From the NCBI GenBank assembly GCA_937923175.1, contig CALALB010000019.1, positions 1 through 46,851 on the forward strand: a stretch of 46,851 nt of DNA, given 5' to 3'. Position numbers and translations under genes: made by a program. Under the pieces are notes generated by a model. That model made no database searches. It saw only the letters and a program-made list of their open reading frames with translations, and was not told where the DNA came from. This document shows, in pieces, positions 8,496-17,450 of this stretch (the stretch's first letter is position 1; each line of letters opens with the position of its first letter). Source of the DNA: an uncultured Chromatiaceae bacterium (GTDB lineage: Bacteria > Pseudomonadota > Gammaproteobacteria > Chromatiales > Chromatiaceae).

Positions 8496-9717
8496 GCATG
8501 GATTTCCTAAACGGGACCACGGATTCCAAGACCAGGCCCTCGCTACCCAAAGGGTTCAGGCGCGGTGCTGACCGCACAGTCTGGGTAGGCGCAGGCTCAG
8601 TGCGCGCTGGACTCCATCCCGGGGTCAGATCAAGCTCAATCGGGCCGATCTCCCGCTGCCCCTGGACATAGGCCTCGCCGAAGGCCAAACGGGCCAAATG
8701 TTCGGTATTGGCCGGTTGGAAATCCTCCTCCAGACCCTGACCGTCGCTCTGGAAGACCAGACCCAACTGCTGTTCGAGCAAGACTGCCAGCACCTCCCCG
8801 AGACGCTCAGCCTCGTCGATCTTGGTCAAGACCAGGGCCGATGGCTCACAGACCTGAAATGAGTGTAGAACCTGGCGCAGGACACCGGCTTGATGGGTGG
8901 CGGGGATGACCAGCCAGGTCTCAAGCTCGATCAGGGTGCGGATCTGGGCAAAGGGCCGGCAGGCAGCCATCGCCCGCGCCGACCGCCCCTCGGTATCGAC
9001 CAGGATGAGCTGACCCGGTGCAGCGCGTTTGGCCAGCGCCAGCAGGTCGCGTTCATCATCCAGCAGAATGACCGGCACCCCAGCCATCTGGCCAAAGGTC
9101 TGGAGCTGTTTATAGGCCCCGATGCGTTGGCGATCAAGTGTGGCCAGGGTCAAGGACTCGCCGCCCAAGCGTCGGATGCGCCGCAGGGCCAAGCGGCAGA
9201 GGGTGGTGGTCTTACCCGCGCCCGTGGGACCGACCAATGCCAGTACCCCTCCCTGCTCGAGGACCTTCGGTTGGACAATGGCGATCGAGGCCGCCAAACG
9301 CGCCCGCAGACGTGCCCAGGCCGACTCCTCGCCCTGGTCCTCCTGGACACTGCCGATCAGGGAGCGTGCCAGCTTCTCGCCGAGGCCATATTCGATCAGA
9401 CGTTCGACGATGCGGGCTGCCAGTGGGTGGGTGACTGCCCATTGATCGCGTTCGCTCAAGACCTGCTGTTGGGCAAGCAGGGTACGCAGGTCCTTGAGCT
9501 CACGGCGCATCGCGGCCAGTTCTGGATCCACGCCAACCGGGTGGCGGGTCTGCAGCGGCTGAGTGGCTGCCTGACCGGCCAGCTCAGCGGCGGCAACCAC
9601 CTCTAGCATCCCATTGACCCGCCGGCTCGACAGGATCATGGCATCCGGGCCCAGTTGCTCGCGGACCTGGCGCATGGCCTCGGACATGGTTCGCGCCTGA
9701 TAACGCCTGACGTTCAT
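8482..9717 (-). CDS. flhF: Flagellar placement GTPase FlhF (SRP family)
   Basis: SRP-type GTPase that directs polar assembly of the flagellum. N-terminal B domain starts MNVRRYQARTMSEAMRQVRE and is about 60 residues, followed by a charged linker and the N and G domains. G1 motif GPTGAGKTTT is at 163-172; LATLDRQRIGAYKQL is the SRP-type G2 region; VDTEGR near residue 241 is G3; and TKIDEAERLG is G4. The C-terminal 50 residues are a variable tail. Length 411 is typical. It lies between flhA and flhG, as in polarly flagellated gammaproteobacteria, so polar flagellation is a reasonable inference. Confidence 0.96.
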   Translation of the reverse strand: MNVRRYQARTMSEAMRQVREQLGPDAMILSSRRVNGMLEVVAAAELAGQAATQPLQTRHPVGVDPELAAMRRELKDLRTLLAQQQVLSERDQWAVTHPLAARIVERLIEYGLGEKLARSLIGSVQEDQGEESAWARLRARLAASIAIVQPKVLEQGGVLALVGPTGAGKTTTLCRLALRRIRRLGGESLTLATLDRQRIGAYKQLQTFGQMAGVPVILLDDERDLLALAKRAAPGQLILVDTEGRSARAMAACRPFAQIRTLIELETWLVIPATHQAGVLRQVLHSFQVCEPSALVLTKIDEAERLGEVLAVLLEQQLGLVFQSDGQGLEEDFQPANTEHLARLAFGEAYVQGQREIGPIELDLTPGWSPARTEPAPTQTVRSAPRLNPLGSEGLVLESVVPFRKSMHAAY

Positions 9718-9742
9718 CGCTCAAACTCCACTCGTCGATCGG

Positions 9743-11848
9743 TTAGGCTGCCTGAGCGCTGTCGGTCCTGCCCACGGTCGCAACCACTCGGATCCGGCGG
9801 TTTTCTGGGATTTCGGTGAATGCCAACACTGTGAGATTGCGGATCGCCCCCCGCAACCAGCTTGCGATCCAGGGGCGAATCTCGGGGGCCACGACCAAGA
9901 CAGCGGGTGCACCCTCGGCCTCTTGTTTGCGCGCTGCCTCCATCACCGAGCGTTGCAGGCGCTCAGCCAGACCCGGCTCGATGCTGACAGCCTCGCCTTG
10001 ACTGCCCTGGAAAGATTTATGCAACAGCTGTTCCAGTGAGGGATCCAAGGCGATCAGGGGCAGCTCCTCGTCCGGACCCACGAGATCCTGGACAATCGAG
10101 CGCGCTAGCGCCACCCGCACCGCCGCGGTCAGGGTGGCGGGATCCTGACTCTTGAGCGCATGCTCCGCCAAGGTTTCGGCGATCGTGCGCAGATCGCGGA
10201 TCGCTACCTGCTCGGCTAAAAGGTTTTGCAGGACCTTCAGGATCACCCCCAAGGACATGGATTTGATCGCCAATAGGTTCTCGACCAGCTTGGGGGAGCG
10301 GCGCGAGAGCTGATCGAGCAGGTGCTGGACCTCCTCATGACCGATGAGTTTATGGGCGTTCTCGCGGAAGACCTGGGAGAGATGGGTGGCGATCACGGTG
10401 GCGGCATCGACGACCGTGTAACCGGCTGCCTGGGCTGCTTCGCGGTCGGCCGGATCGATCCATAGGGCATCCAGATTAAAGGTTGGATCCTTGGTTGGGA
10501 TCCCCTCAATGGTGCCGAATACCTGGCCCGGGTTGATCGCCAGATCCCGATCGGGAAAGACCTCGGCCTCGGCAACGGTCACCCCGCGGATGGCGATCCG
10601 GTATTGATTGGGCGCAAGCTCGAGATTATCGCGGATATGCACCGGCTGGATGAGAAACCCGAACTCTTGCGAGAGCTTGCGCCGGATACCCTTGATCCGC
10701 GCCATGAGTTGACCATCCTGGGTGCGATCGACGAGCGGGATCAGCCGATAGCCGACCTCAAGCGATACCAGATCGACCGGCGGGACATCGTCCCAAGAGA
10801 GATCCCGTTCGGCGGGTGGCGGAAGCTCCAGTCCTTCGGGTAGGCGCTCGACGGTCGGCGGCGGCCCCGGCTTCGGCTTGGCCCCGATCAGATAACCGGC
10901 GCCGATCAGGCTGGATGACAGACCCAAAAAGACCAGGTTTGGCATCCCCGGGACCAGGCCCAGCACCCCGATCACCCCACCTGCTACATACAGCACCCGC
11001 GGATTGGAGAACATCTGGCTGAAGACCTGCTGCCCCATGTCCTGGGCGGTCGAGGCCCGGGTGACGATGATCGCGGTTGCGGTGGACAGCAGCAGCGATG
11101 GGATCTGGGCGACCAGACCATCGCCGATGCTCAGCAGGATAAAGGTATTGGCTGCCTCGGCGAAGCTCAGGCCCGCCTGGGTCATGCCGATGAGGATCCC
11201 GCCGATGACATTGATGAACAGGATCAGGATACCGGCGATCGCATCGCCGCGCACGAACTTGCTTGCGCCATCCATCGAGCCGTAAAAATCGGCCTCGAGC
11301 GCGACCTCCTCGCGGCGTTTACGCGCCTCCTCCTGGGAGATCAGTCCTGCATTGAGATCGGCATCAATCGCCATCTGTTTGCCAGGCATGGCATCCAGGG
11401 TGAAACGGGCGCTGACCTCAGAGACGCGCCCTGCCCCCTTGGTGACCACGACAAAGTTGATGATGGTCAGGATGGCGAAGACCACGACCCCAATCGCAAA
11501 GTTACCGCCGAGCACGAACTGGCCGAAGGCCTCGATCACCTTGCCTGCGGCGCCCGTGCCCTCGCCGCCATTTAAGAGAATTACCCGGGTTGAGGCGACA
11601 TTGAGCGACAGGCGCAGCAGGGTGGCCAAGAGCAAGACGGTGGGAAAGGCCGCAAAATCGATCGGGCGCGGGGTATAGACGGCAACCATCACCACGATCA
11701 GGGACAGGGCGATATTGAAGGTAAACAACAGATCCAACAAAAAGGGCGGCAGGGGCAAAACCAGCATGCCGAGCATGGCGACCAAGAGCAGGGGTGTCGC
11801 CAGCCCTAAGCGGCCCAGGGTATTCAGCCGTTCGACGAGCGCGCTCAT
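9743..11848 (-). CDS. flhA: Flagellar export gate protein FlhA
   Basis: Large inner-membrane component of the flagellar type III export gate; its cytoplasmic ring receives substrate-chaperone complexes and it couples export to proton flow. The N-terminal half (about 15-320) has the eight membrane segments and the highly conserved FHIPEP loop region (VVVTKGAGRVSEVSARFTLDAMPGKQMAIDADLNAG). The C-terminal half (about 360-690) is the cytoplasmic FlhA-C domain. Length 701 is normal. Its ATG overlaps the flhB stop by four bases, and flhF starts 25 bases after its stop. Confidence 0.98.
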   Translation of the reverse strand: MSALVERLNTLGRLGLATPLLLVAMLGMLVLPLPPFLLDLLFTFNIALSLIVVMVAVYTPRPIDFAAFPTVLLLATLLRLSLNVASTRVILLNGGEGTGAAGKVIEAFGQFVLGGNFAIGVVVFAILTIINFVVVTKGAGRVSEVSARFTLDAMPGKQMAIDADLNAGLISQEEARKRREEVALEADFYGSMDGASKFVRGDAIAGILILFINVIGGILIGMTQAGLSFAEAANTFILLSIGDGLVAQIPSLLLSTATAIIVTRASTAQDMGQQVFSQMFSNPRVLYVAGGVIGVLGLVPGMPNLVFLGLSSSLIGAGYLIGAKPKPGPPPTVERLPEGLELPPPAERDLSWDDVPPVDLVSLEVGYRLIPLVDRTQDGQLMARIKGIRRKLSQEFGFLIQPVHIRDNLELAPNQYRIAIRGVTVAEAEVFPDRDLAINPGQVFGTIEGIPTKDPTFNLDALWIDPADREAAQAAGYTVVDAATVIATHLSQVFRENAHKLIGHEEVQHLLDQLSRRSPKLVENLLAIKSMSLGVILKVLQNLLAEQVAIRDLRTIAETLAEHALKSQDPATLTAAVRVALARSIVQDLVGPDEELPLIALDPSLEQLLHKSFQGSQGEAVSIEPGLAERLQRSVMEAARKQEAEGAPAVLVVAPEIRPWIASWLRGAIRNLTVLAFTEIPENRRIRVVATVGRTDSAQAA

Positions 11849-12999
11849 CGCCGCACCCTCCGGCGACGCGGCGCGCGGCGCTGATCCAGATACTCATCGG
11901 GCACCGGCAGATCCTCAGGCAACTCGACATCCGGGTCTTCGCGCCGGATCTGATACACATAGGCCAGGATACGCGCCACGGCGACGAATAGACCGCTGGG
12001 GATCTCCTGATTGAGCTCGGTGGTGAAATAGATGGCGCGCGCCACCCGCGGGGCCTCGACACAAACGATCCCATGTTCCTCACCCAGGCTGCGGATGGCG
12101 AGCGCCACCCGATCGACCCCCTTGGCCAGAAGGCGGGGTGCGACCATGGTGGCCGGGACATAGGCCAGCGCCACCGCATAATGGGTAGGATTGGTGATGA
12201 TCACATCCGCCTTGGGGACCTCGGCCATCATCCGCCGGCGCGCCATCTCGTGCTGCAGCTGCCGGATACGCCCCTTGACCTCAGGTTTACCCTCGGTCTC
12301 CTTGAACTCATCCTTGATCTCTTGCAGGGTCATGCGCAGCTGGCGCTGATAGTTCCAGAGCTGAAAGGGCACATCGATCGCTGCCACAATGATCAGGGCG
12401 GCTGAGGCGATGAGAAACAGCCAGGCCGCCAGATGGGCCGCCTGGGCGATCGCCATCTCTACGGGTAATTCATCGAGGGCCAAGAGCTCGGCCCAGATCG
12501 ACTTGAGCCCCAACCAGGCGACCCCGCCGACCAAGGAAAACTTGGCCAACCCTTTAACCAACTCGAGCAACCCCTGGGTCGAAAACAGCCGTTTAAGACC
12601 TGCCAGTGGATTGATCCTGGAGAATTGCGGCATCAGGGCCTGTGTCGAAAAATTGGCGCCGCCGACCAACAGCGGACCGACGAGGGCCGCGATCACAAGG
12701 ATGGCCAAGAGTGGACTGATGATCAGCAACGCCTGACCCACCAAATGGGCAAGGTGCGGTGCCAGTAGATTTTCATCCAGGAGCAACTCCCGCTCCAGGG
12801 TCCAGCCCTGGGTCATTAGCTGGCTGAGACGCGCCGCCATCCCGCCGCCGAGAAAAAAGAGAAAGGCCGCACCCAGGGCCATCACCAAAAAGGTACCCAG
12901 CTCGCGCGAGCGCGCCACCTGGCCGCGTTCGCGCGCGTCGCGCAGACGTTTGGCGGTCGGTTGTTCGGATCGTTCTTGACCGTCGTCGTTCTCGGCCAT
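11845..12999 (-). CDS. flhB: Flagellar export switch protein FlhB
   Basis: Export gate subunit that switches substrate specificity from rod/hook to filament proteins after autocleavage. Four membrane segments lie between about 33 and 215 and the cytoplasmic domain follows. The autocleavage motif NPTH is at 270-273 (IITNPTHYAVAL). The N terminus has the usual ERSEQPTAKRLRDARERGQV. Length 384 is normal; the final 30 residues are an Arg/Pro-rich tail. It starts 3 bases after fliR and overlaps flhA. Confidence 0.98.
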   Translation of the reverse strand: MAENDDGQERSEQPTAKRLRDARERGQVARSRELGTFLVMALGAAFLFFLGGGMAARLSQLMTQGWTLERELLLDENLLAPHLAHLVGQALLIISPLLAILVIAALVGPLLVGGANFSTQALMPQFSRINPLAGLKRLFSTQGLLELVKGLAKFSLVGGVAWLGLKSIWAELLALDELPVEMAIAQAAHLAAWLFLIASAALIIVAAIDVPFQLWNYQRQLRMTLQEIKDEFKETEGKPEVKGRIRQLQHEMARRRMMAEVPKADVIITNPTHYAVALAYVPATMVAPRLLAKGVDRVALAIRSLGEEHGIVCVEAPRVARAIYFTTELNQEIPSGLFVAVARILAYVYQIRREDPDVELPEDLPVPDEYLDQRRAPRRRRVRR

Positions 13000-13002
13000 G
13001 GC

Positions 13003-13776
13003 CTAGAGCCTCGCGATCCGTTCGACCAGCGGCAAGGCCGCAAACAAGAGATCGCCAATGCGCGCGGTCAGGCTTGGCAGGGTCAAGAGGATGATGACAA
13101 AACCGATCAGGATGGTGATCGGGAAACCGACGGCGAAGATATTAAGCTGGGGCGCGGCACGGGTGATCACCCCCATCGTCAGGTTGACCAGGAGCAGGGC
13201 GGAGACTGCAGGGAGGGCGATCAACAAGGCTCCTGCAAACATCTGACTCCCAAAACTGGCCACAAACCAGAGATCATCCGGTTCAAGCCCGCCTTGGCCG
13301 ATCGGCAGGGTTTGAAAGCTCTTCAGGAGCAATTCGATCAGCACCAGATGGCCATTCATCGCCAGGAAGATGAGGGTGGCCAGGATCGATAGATATTGGG
13401 AGACCATGGGTACCTGCACCCCGCCAGCCGGATCGACCGCCGAGGCAAAGCCCAGTCCCATCGAGAGCGCAATGGCCTCGCCGGCCTGATTGATGGCCGA
13501 AAAGACCAGGGACAGGATAAAACCCATCCCGATCCCGATCAGGATCTGTTCGATGGCCACCAGTAAACCGCGGATGCTCAGCGGATCGATCAACGGCGGC
13601 TCGGGCAGCTGCGGGGCGATGACCAGGGCCAGGAATAAGGCCAGACCCAGGCGCACGCGCGTATTGATCTGACGCGAGCCGAAGACAGGGGTCACCAAGA
13701 GCATGGCGCTGATCCGCACAAAGGGCCAGACCAGGGTCAGGGTCCAGCGCAGGATGTCCTCAGCCTGAAAATGCAT
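13003..13776 (-). CDS. fliR: Flagellar export gate protein FliR
   Basis: Core membrane subunit of the flagellar export gate, assembling with FliP and FliQ. It has 257 residues and about six hydrophobic segments, with the family patterns LVTPVFGSRQINTRVRLGLALFLALVI split over two segments near residues 25-55 and AGEAIALSMGLGFASAVDP at about 97-115. It starts 6 bases after the fliQ stop and ends 3 bases before flhB. Confidence 0.96.
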   Translation of the reverse strand: MHFQAEDILRWTLTLVWPFVRISAMLLVTPVFGSRQINTRVRLGLALFLALVIAPQLPEPPLIDPLSIRGLLVAIEQILIGIGMGFILSLVFSAINQAGEAIALSMGLGFASAVDPAGGVQVPMVSQYLSILATLIFLAMNGHLVLIELLLKSFQTLPIGQGGLEPDDLWFVASFGSQMFAGALLIALPAVSALLLVNLTMGVITRAAPQLNIFAVGFPITILIGFVIILLTLPSLTARIGDLLFAALPLVERIARL

Positions 13777-13782
13777 CTGGCC

Positions 13783-14058
13783 TCAACTGCCATTGACCAG
13801 GGCCGGGATGCTTTCATAGAGCCGGGTCACATAGTCGATGGCCAGCGAAAGCAACCAGGGGCCTGTGAGGATCAGGGCCGCGCCGACCCCAATCAGTTTA
13901 GGGATGAACGACAGGGTCATCTCCTGGATCTGGGTTGCGGCCTGAAACAGACCGATGACCAGACCGATGATGAGCCCAGCCAAAAGGGGCGGGGCAGACA
14001 TCAAGAGGATCACCTTTCCGGCCTCTTGACCGATATCCAGAACCATTTCGGGGGTCAT
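13783..14058 (-). CDS. fliQ: Flagellar export gate protein FliQ
   Basis: Small export gate subunit of 91 residues with two membrane segments (about 16-40 and 51-75) and the conserved GLVIGLFQAATQIQEMTLSF between them. The ATG at 14058 (MTPEMVLDIGQEA) is preferred over the adjacent GTG at 14061 because an AGGAG ribosome-binding site lies at a good distance (AGGAGATAAGGTG before the ATG). A 95-base gap separates it from fliP, with no visible promoter. Confidence 0.95.
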   Translation of the reverse strand: MTPEMVLDIGQEAGKVILLMSAPPLLAGLIIGLVIGLFQAATQIQEMTLSFIPKLIGVGAALILTGPWLLSLAIDYVTRLYESIPALVNGS

Positions 14059-14153
14059 CACCTTATCTCCTGAAGGATTTGAGACAGCCGATCAGCCGCT
14101 GAGCCAGGGGCCGCCTCCTGCAACCCCCACGCAAAATCAGGGCCAAGGAGGAT

Positions 14154-14903
14154 TTAGAGATAAAAGCTTCGGGCCAGTGTCCCCAGCAATAGCGACCAGC
14201 CATCGACCAATACGAAGAGCATGAGTTTAAAGGGTAGTGAGATGATCAAGGGCGAGAGCATCATCATACCCATGGACATCAGCACGCTGGCGATCACCAG
14301 GTCGATGATGAGAAAGGGGATCAGGATCAGGAATCCGATCTGAAAGGCGGTTTTTAATTCGCTGATGACAAAGGCCGAGACCAGGATCGTCAGGGGGATG
14401 TCGTCGGGCGAATCGAAGCCATCGATCCCCCGGATATTGGCAAAGAGCGCGAGATCCGTCTCCCGCGTCTGGGCTAGCATAAACTTGCGCAAGGGTTGAG
14501 CCGCCTTGGCAAGCGCCTGCTCTGTGCCAATCTGTTCCTCCATATAGGGCTTGATGGCGGTGTCATACATCTCCTGAAAGACTGGCGACATGACAAAGAG
14601 GGTCAAAAAAAAGGCCATGCCCAGCAGGATCTGATTGGAGGGGGTCTGGGTCGTACCGAGACCTTGGCGCAGGATGGCGAGCACGATCAGGATGCGGGTG
14701 AATGAGGTCATCATGATCAGCGCTGACGGCAAAAGCGTCAGCAGGGTCATGATGATCAGGATCTGGAGGGTGATCGAATAGATCTGACCGCCATCCGGTG
14801 CGGTGGTGACGGTCACGGCCTTGAGGCCGCCGATCTGGGCCATGACCAGACCCGGAACAAGCCAGCCGCAGAGCATCACTCCCAAACGCGCCAGCCTAGG
14901 CAT
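14154..14903 (-). CDS. fliP: Flagellar export gate protein FliP
   Basis: Export gate subunit that forms the pore with FliQ and FliR. With the ATG at 14903 the product is 249 residues starting [20 protein letters not shown], a cleavable signal peptide as is usual for FliP. The conserved FliP features follow: [40 protein letters not shown], and near the end [20 protein letters not shown] and [17 protein letters not shown]. Upstream in-frame extension to 15032 would lie inside fliO and is not homologous. The start overlaps the fliO stop by 8 bases. Confidence 0.96.
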   Translation of the reverse strand: MPRLARLGVMLCGWLVPGLVMAQIGGLKAVTVTTAPDGGQIYSITLQILIIMTLLTLLPSALIMMTSFTRILIVLAILRQGLGTTQTPSNQILLGMAFFLTLFVMSPVFQEMYDTAIKPYMEEQIGTEQALAKAAQPLRKFMLAQTRETDLALFANIRGIDGFDSPDDIPLTILVSAFVISELKTAFQIGFLILIPFLIIDLVIASVLMSMGMMMLSPLIISLPFKLMLFVLVDGWSLLLGTLARSFYL

Positions 14904-15309
14904 GTCTCCCCTCCCCCTTCTTGAAACGCGCCAACCAGGTGCTGAAATCGCCAGGGGGGGATGGCGGGGCCGGCGGTTCGACCGGCTGGCTGAGGGTGTG
15001 GAGATGCTGGACCCCAGCTGGGCTGATGGCAATCAGGATCTGATCTCGGCCAACCTGGACCAAGAGCAGACGCTCGCGCGCGCCGAGTGGACGGGCAGCA
15101 AGGATCTGGATCAATCCGCCTTCCGCGCCCAGGCCCTGGAGCCGGCGCATCAGCCAGGCCAGGACCAGGATGGCCAGCACCACCAGGAGCAGGCTACCCA
15201 GCAACTGGCTAAGATACCCCCCCGCCAGCGGCTGGGGCAGACCCTGGGTATCCGCCCAAACTGGGGCGGGGAGTACAGCCGCCAGCCAGAGGGTCAGCGC
15301 ACGCCCCAT
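14896..15309 (-). CDS. fliO: Flagellar biosynthesis protein FliO
   Basis: Small membrane protein that assists assembly of the FliP ring. The 137 residues include a hydrophobic N-terminal signal-like segment (3-19, ending AWAD-like at VWAD), a second membrane segment at about 34-54 ([19 protein letters not shown]), and a cytoplasmic domain with the FliO pattern [24 protein letters not shown]. FliO is poorly conserved; the call rests on this pattern together with the position between fliN and fliP. Confidence 0.9.
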   Translation of the reverse strand: MGRALTLWLAAVLPAPVWADTQGLPQPLAGGYLSQLLGSLLLVVLAILVLAWLMRRLQGLGAEGGLIQILAARPLGARERLLLVQVGRDQILIAISPAGVQHLHTLSQPVEPPAPPSPPGDFSTWLARFKKGEGRHA

Positions 15310-15312
15310 CGC

Positions 15313-15753
15313 TCACCTCAGCTTGCGGATCCGCTCGCTGGGACTGATCACATCGGTAAGACGGATGCCGAATTTTTCATTGACTACCACGACCTCGCCA
15401 TGGGCGATCAGGGTGCCATTGACCAGCACATCGAGCGGCTCGCCGGCCAGCCGGTCGAGCTCAACCACCGAGCCCTGGTTGAGCTGCAACAGGTTGCGGA
15501 TCGGGATGCGGGTGCGTCCGATCTCCATCGAGATGGTCACGGGAACATCCAGGACCATCTCCAGGTTGACCTCCGAAGGCGGCTCATTCTTGATACCGCT
15601 GAAGTCCTCGGGCTGCATGGGTCGGATGGTATCGGCACGCGCCTGCCCGCCGCCCTCAGTACCTGACTTTTGCTCCGCAAGGGCCGCTGCCCAATCATCG
15701 GCAATGGCGTCGTCTGGGTTGACCGTGGATGACATACCGTTTGCGTCGCTCAT
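15313..15753 (-). CDS. fliN: Flagellar C-ring switch protein FliN
   Basis: C-ring component that binds FliM, FliH and CheY-P. The C-terminal SpoA domain is clear at about 63-140: VLDVPVTISMEIGRTRIPIR, LLQLNQGSVVELDRLAGEPL, and NEKFGIRLTDVISPSERIR. The N-terminal about 60 residues are polar and variable. Length 146 is typical for Pseudomonas-type FliN. The start could also be the ATG nine codons or fewer downstream (MSSTVNPDD); the longer form is given. It lies between fliM and fliO. Confidence 0.96.
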   Translation of the reverse strand: MSDANGMSSTVNPDDAIADDWAAALAEQKSGTEGGGQARADTIRPMQPEDFSGIKNEPPSEVNLEMVLDVPVTISMEIGRTRIPIRNLLQLNQGSVVELDRLAGEPLDVLVNGTLIAHGEVVVVNEKFGIRLTDVISPSERIRKLR

Positions 15754-15805
15754 GCGTCCTCACCTCCAAGGCATTCCTCGCCTGGATCCTCGATCCAGAC
15801 GTCGG

Positions 15806-16777
15806 TCAATGCTTGATCCGTTCGGTAATCTTGAGGGCATAGATCCCATTGGAGACCCCGAACTGACCGCGAAAGAGCGGGATGTCCTCGACATAGAGGA
15901 CCACGGTCTCGGGCAGGTTGACTGGGATGATGTCGCCCGGCTTGATCTTGAGCAACTCCTCGACGGTCAGGGTTGCCTCGGTCAGGGTCGAGCTGATCTC
16001 GACCTTGGCCAGGGGGATCTCTTCCTCGAGTGCCCGCTGCCAGCGCCGGTCCACCCCGCTGCGATCCGATTGGATACCTGTATCCAGGATCTCGCGAATA
16101 GGTTCGATCATCGAATAGGGAAAGGTGACATGCAGATTGCCGCCGCCGCCCTCCAACTCGATGTGAAAGTCGTTGACGACCACGATCTCGGTGGGGCTGA
16201 CGATATTGGCAAACTGCGGATTGACCTCCGAATTGACGAATTCGAAGGTCAATTCCATCACCGGCTCCCAGGCCTTTTGCATATCCTCAAACGAGGCATC
16301 GAGTAGATTCTTGATGACCCGCATCTCCATGGGGGTAAAGTCGCGCCCCTCGATCCGCGAATAAAAGCGCCCCTCGCCGCCGAAGAAATTCTCCACCAAA
16401 CCAAAAACCAATTTTGGATCAAAGACAATGAGCGCTGTACCATGCAGGGGATAGACGCGCACGAGATTCAGGCTGGTCGGCACATAAAGCGAATGGAGAT
16501 ATTCCGAAAACTTGGTCACCCGTGAACCGATGACCGAGATCTCGGTCGAGCGGCGCAGCATATTAAACAGATGGACCCGCAGATAGCGGGCAAACCGCTC
16601 ATTGATCATATCCAGGGTGGGCATCCGCCCGCGGACGATACGCTCCTGGGTCGCAAAGTCATAGGGCCTTACCCCGTCAGGCGGGGGTGGAGGCTCGGTG
16701 TCGATCTCACCCCCATCGACCCCATGCAGCAGGGCGTCGATTTCGTCTTGGCTGAGGATATCGGATTGCTGGGCCAT
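15806..16777 (-). CDS. fliM: Flagellar motor switch protein FliM
   Basis: C-ring protein that receives CheY-P and controls the direction of rotation. The N-terminal CheY-binding peptide LSQDEIDALLHG is at 8-19. A middle CheC-like domain spans about 45-235 (MINERFARYLRVHLFNMLRR and VFGLVENFFGGEGRF), and a C-terminal SpoA domain about 245-320 (LTVEELLKIKPGDIIPVNLP). Length 323 is normal. It starts 9 bases after fliL stops in transcription order, and fliN follows after 52 bases. Confidence 0.97.
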   Translation of the reverse strand: MAQQSDILSQDEIDALLHGVDGGEIDTEPPPPPDGVRPYDFATQERIVRGRMPTLDMINERFARYLRVHLFNMLRRSTEISVIGSRVTKFSEYLHSLYVPTSLNLVRVYPLHGTALIVFDPKLVFGLVENFFGGEGRFYSRIEGRDFTPMEMRVIKNLLDASFEDMQKAWEPVMELTFEFVNSEVNPQFANIVSPTEIVVVNDFHIELEGGGGNLHVTFPYSMIEPIREILDTGIQSDRSGVDRRWQRALEEEIPLAKVEISSTLTEATLTVEELLKIKPGDIIPVNLPETVVLYVEDIPLFRGQFGVSNGIYALKITERIKH

Positions 16778-16786
16778 CGCCTTGGG

Positions 16787-17374
16787 TTATTGCATGATCA
16801 AATCATTAAACAGGACGTCTCGGATATCCGAGGGCTCGCCCGACGAGGCCAGGGCGCGCACCAAGGTCTGGCGTAGCGCCTCGCGCAGGGCCTCCTTGCC
16901 CTCGGGGGTATTGAGTAAAGCGAAATCCTGGGTAGCCAAAAGGCTCAGGATATCGTTACGCAGTCTGGGTTTATGTTTATCGAGCGCCGCCGGTACCAAA
17001 GGACTTAGGGTGGAAACGACCAGACCCACCCGTAAAAAGCGGGCCTGTGCCGAGTTGAGATTGACCGTGAAGCTTCCCAGATTGTGATACACAGGCGTCG
17101 GCGGCGGCGCAGGTTGCGCGGGGGTTGGCGCCGGTTGGGGAGACTGGGCAGCTGGTGTCTGGGGTGCGCCCGTCCCCTCAGCGCCAGCCATCCCCTCGGT
17201 CGGTTCAGCCGGTTTGGGCTGCAAGAAGAAATAATAAACGGCAAACCCCGCCCCCCCGAGCAACAGCAGGGCGAGCAAAAGGATCACGATCAGCTTAATG
17301 CGGGTGCCTGCGGGCTTGGCAGCCCCCGCATTCGCAGGGGGCTTGGCAGCGGCCTTTTTTTTCTTTTCAGCCAT
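16787..17374 (-). CDS. fliL: Flagellar basal body-associated protein FliL
   Basis: Single-pass membrane protein that surrounds the stator and supports torque. It has a Lys/Ala-rich cytoplasmic N terminus (1-25), a membrane helix at about 27-49 (LIVILLLALLLLGGAGFAVYY), a Pro/Ala-rich periplasmic linker (about 52-95), and the C-terminal FliL domain from about 96 (NLGSFTVNLNSAQARFLRVG) to the end. Length 195 is slightly long because of the linker. With three stator-type pairs in this window, FliL is relevant to stator choice, but nothing here shows which it serves. Confidence 0.95.
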   Translation of the reverse strand: MAEKKKKAAAKPPANAGAAKPAGTRIKLIVILLLALLLLGGAGFAVYYFFLQPKPAEPTEGMAGAEGTGAPQTPAAQSPQPAPTPAQPAPPPTPVYHNLGSFTVNLNSAQARFLRVGLVVSTLSPLVPAALDKHKPRLRNDILSLLATQDFALLNTPEGKEALREALRQTLVRALASSGEPSDIRDVLFNDLIMQ

Positions 17375-17450
17375 AGTCCAATCCTAATGGAATCTCAACC
17401 TCTGGATTGTAAACCCGCGCCTGCGAAACGCCAGCTTCCGCCGCCTGGCC

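Noticed and set aside
14904..15032. Longer N terminus for FliP
   Set aside because: It lies within fliO in another frame and is not homologous; the ATG at 14903 begins a proper signal peptide.
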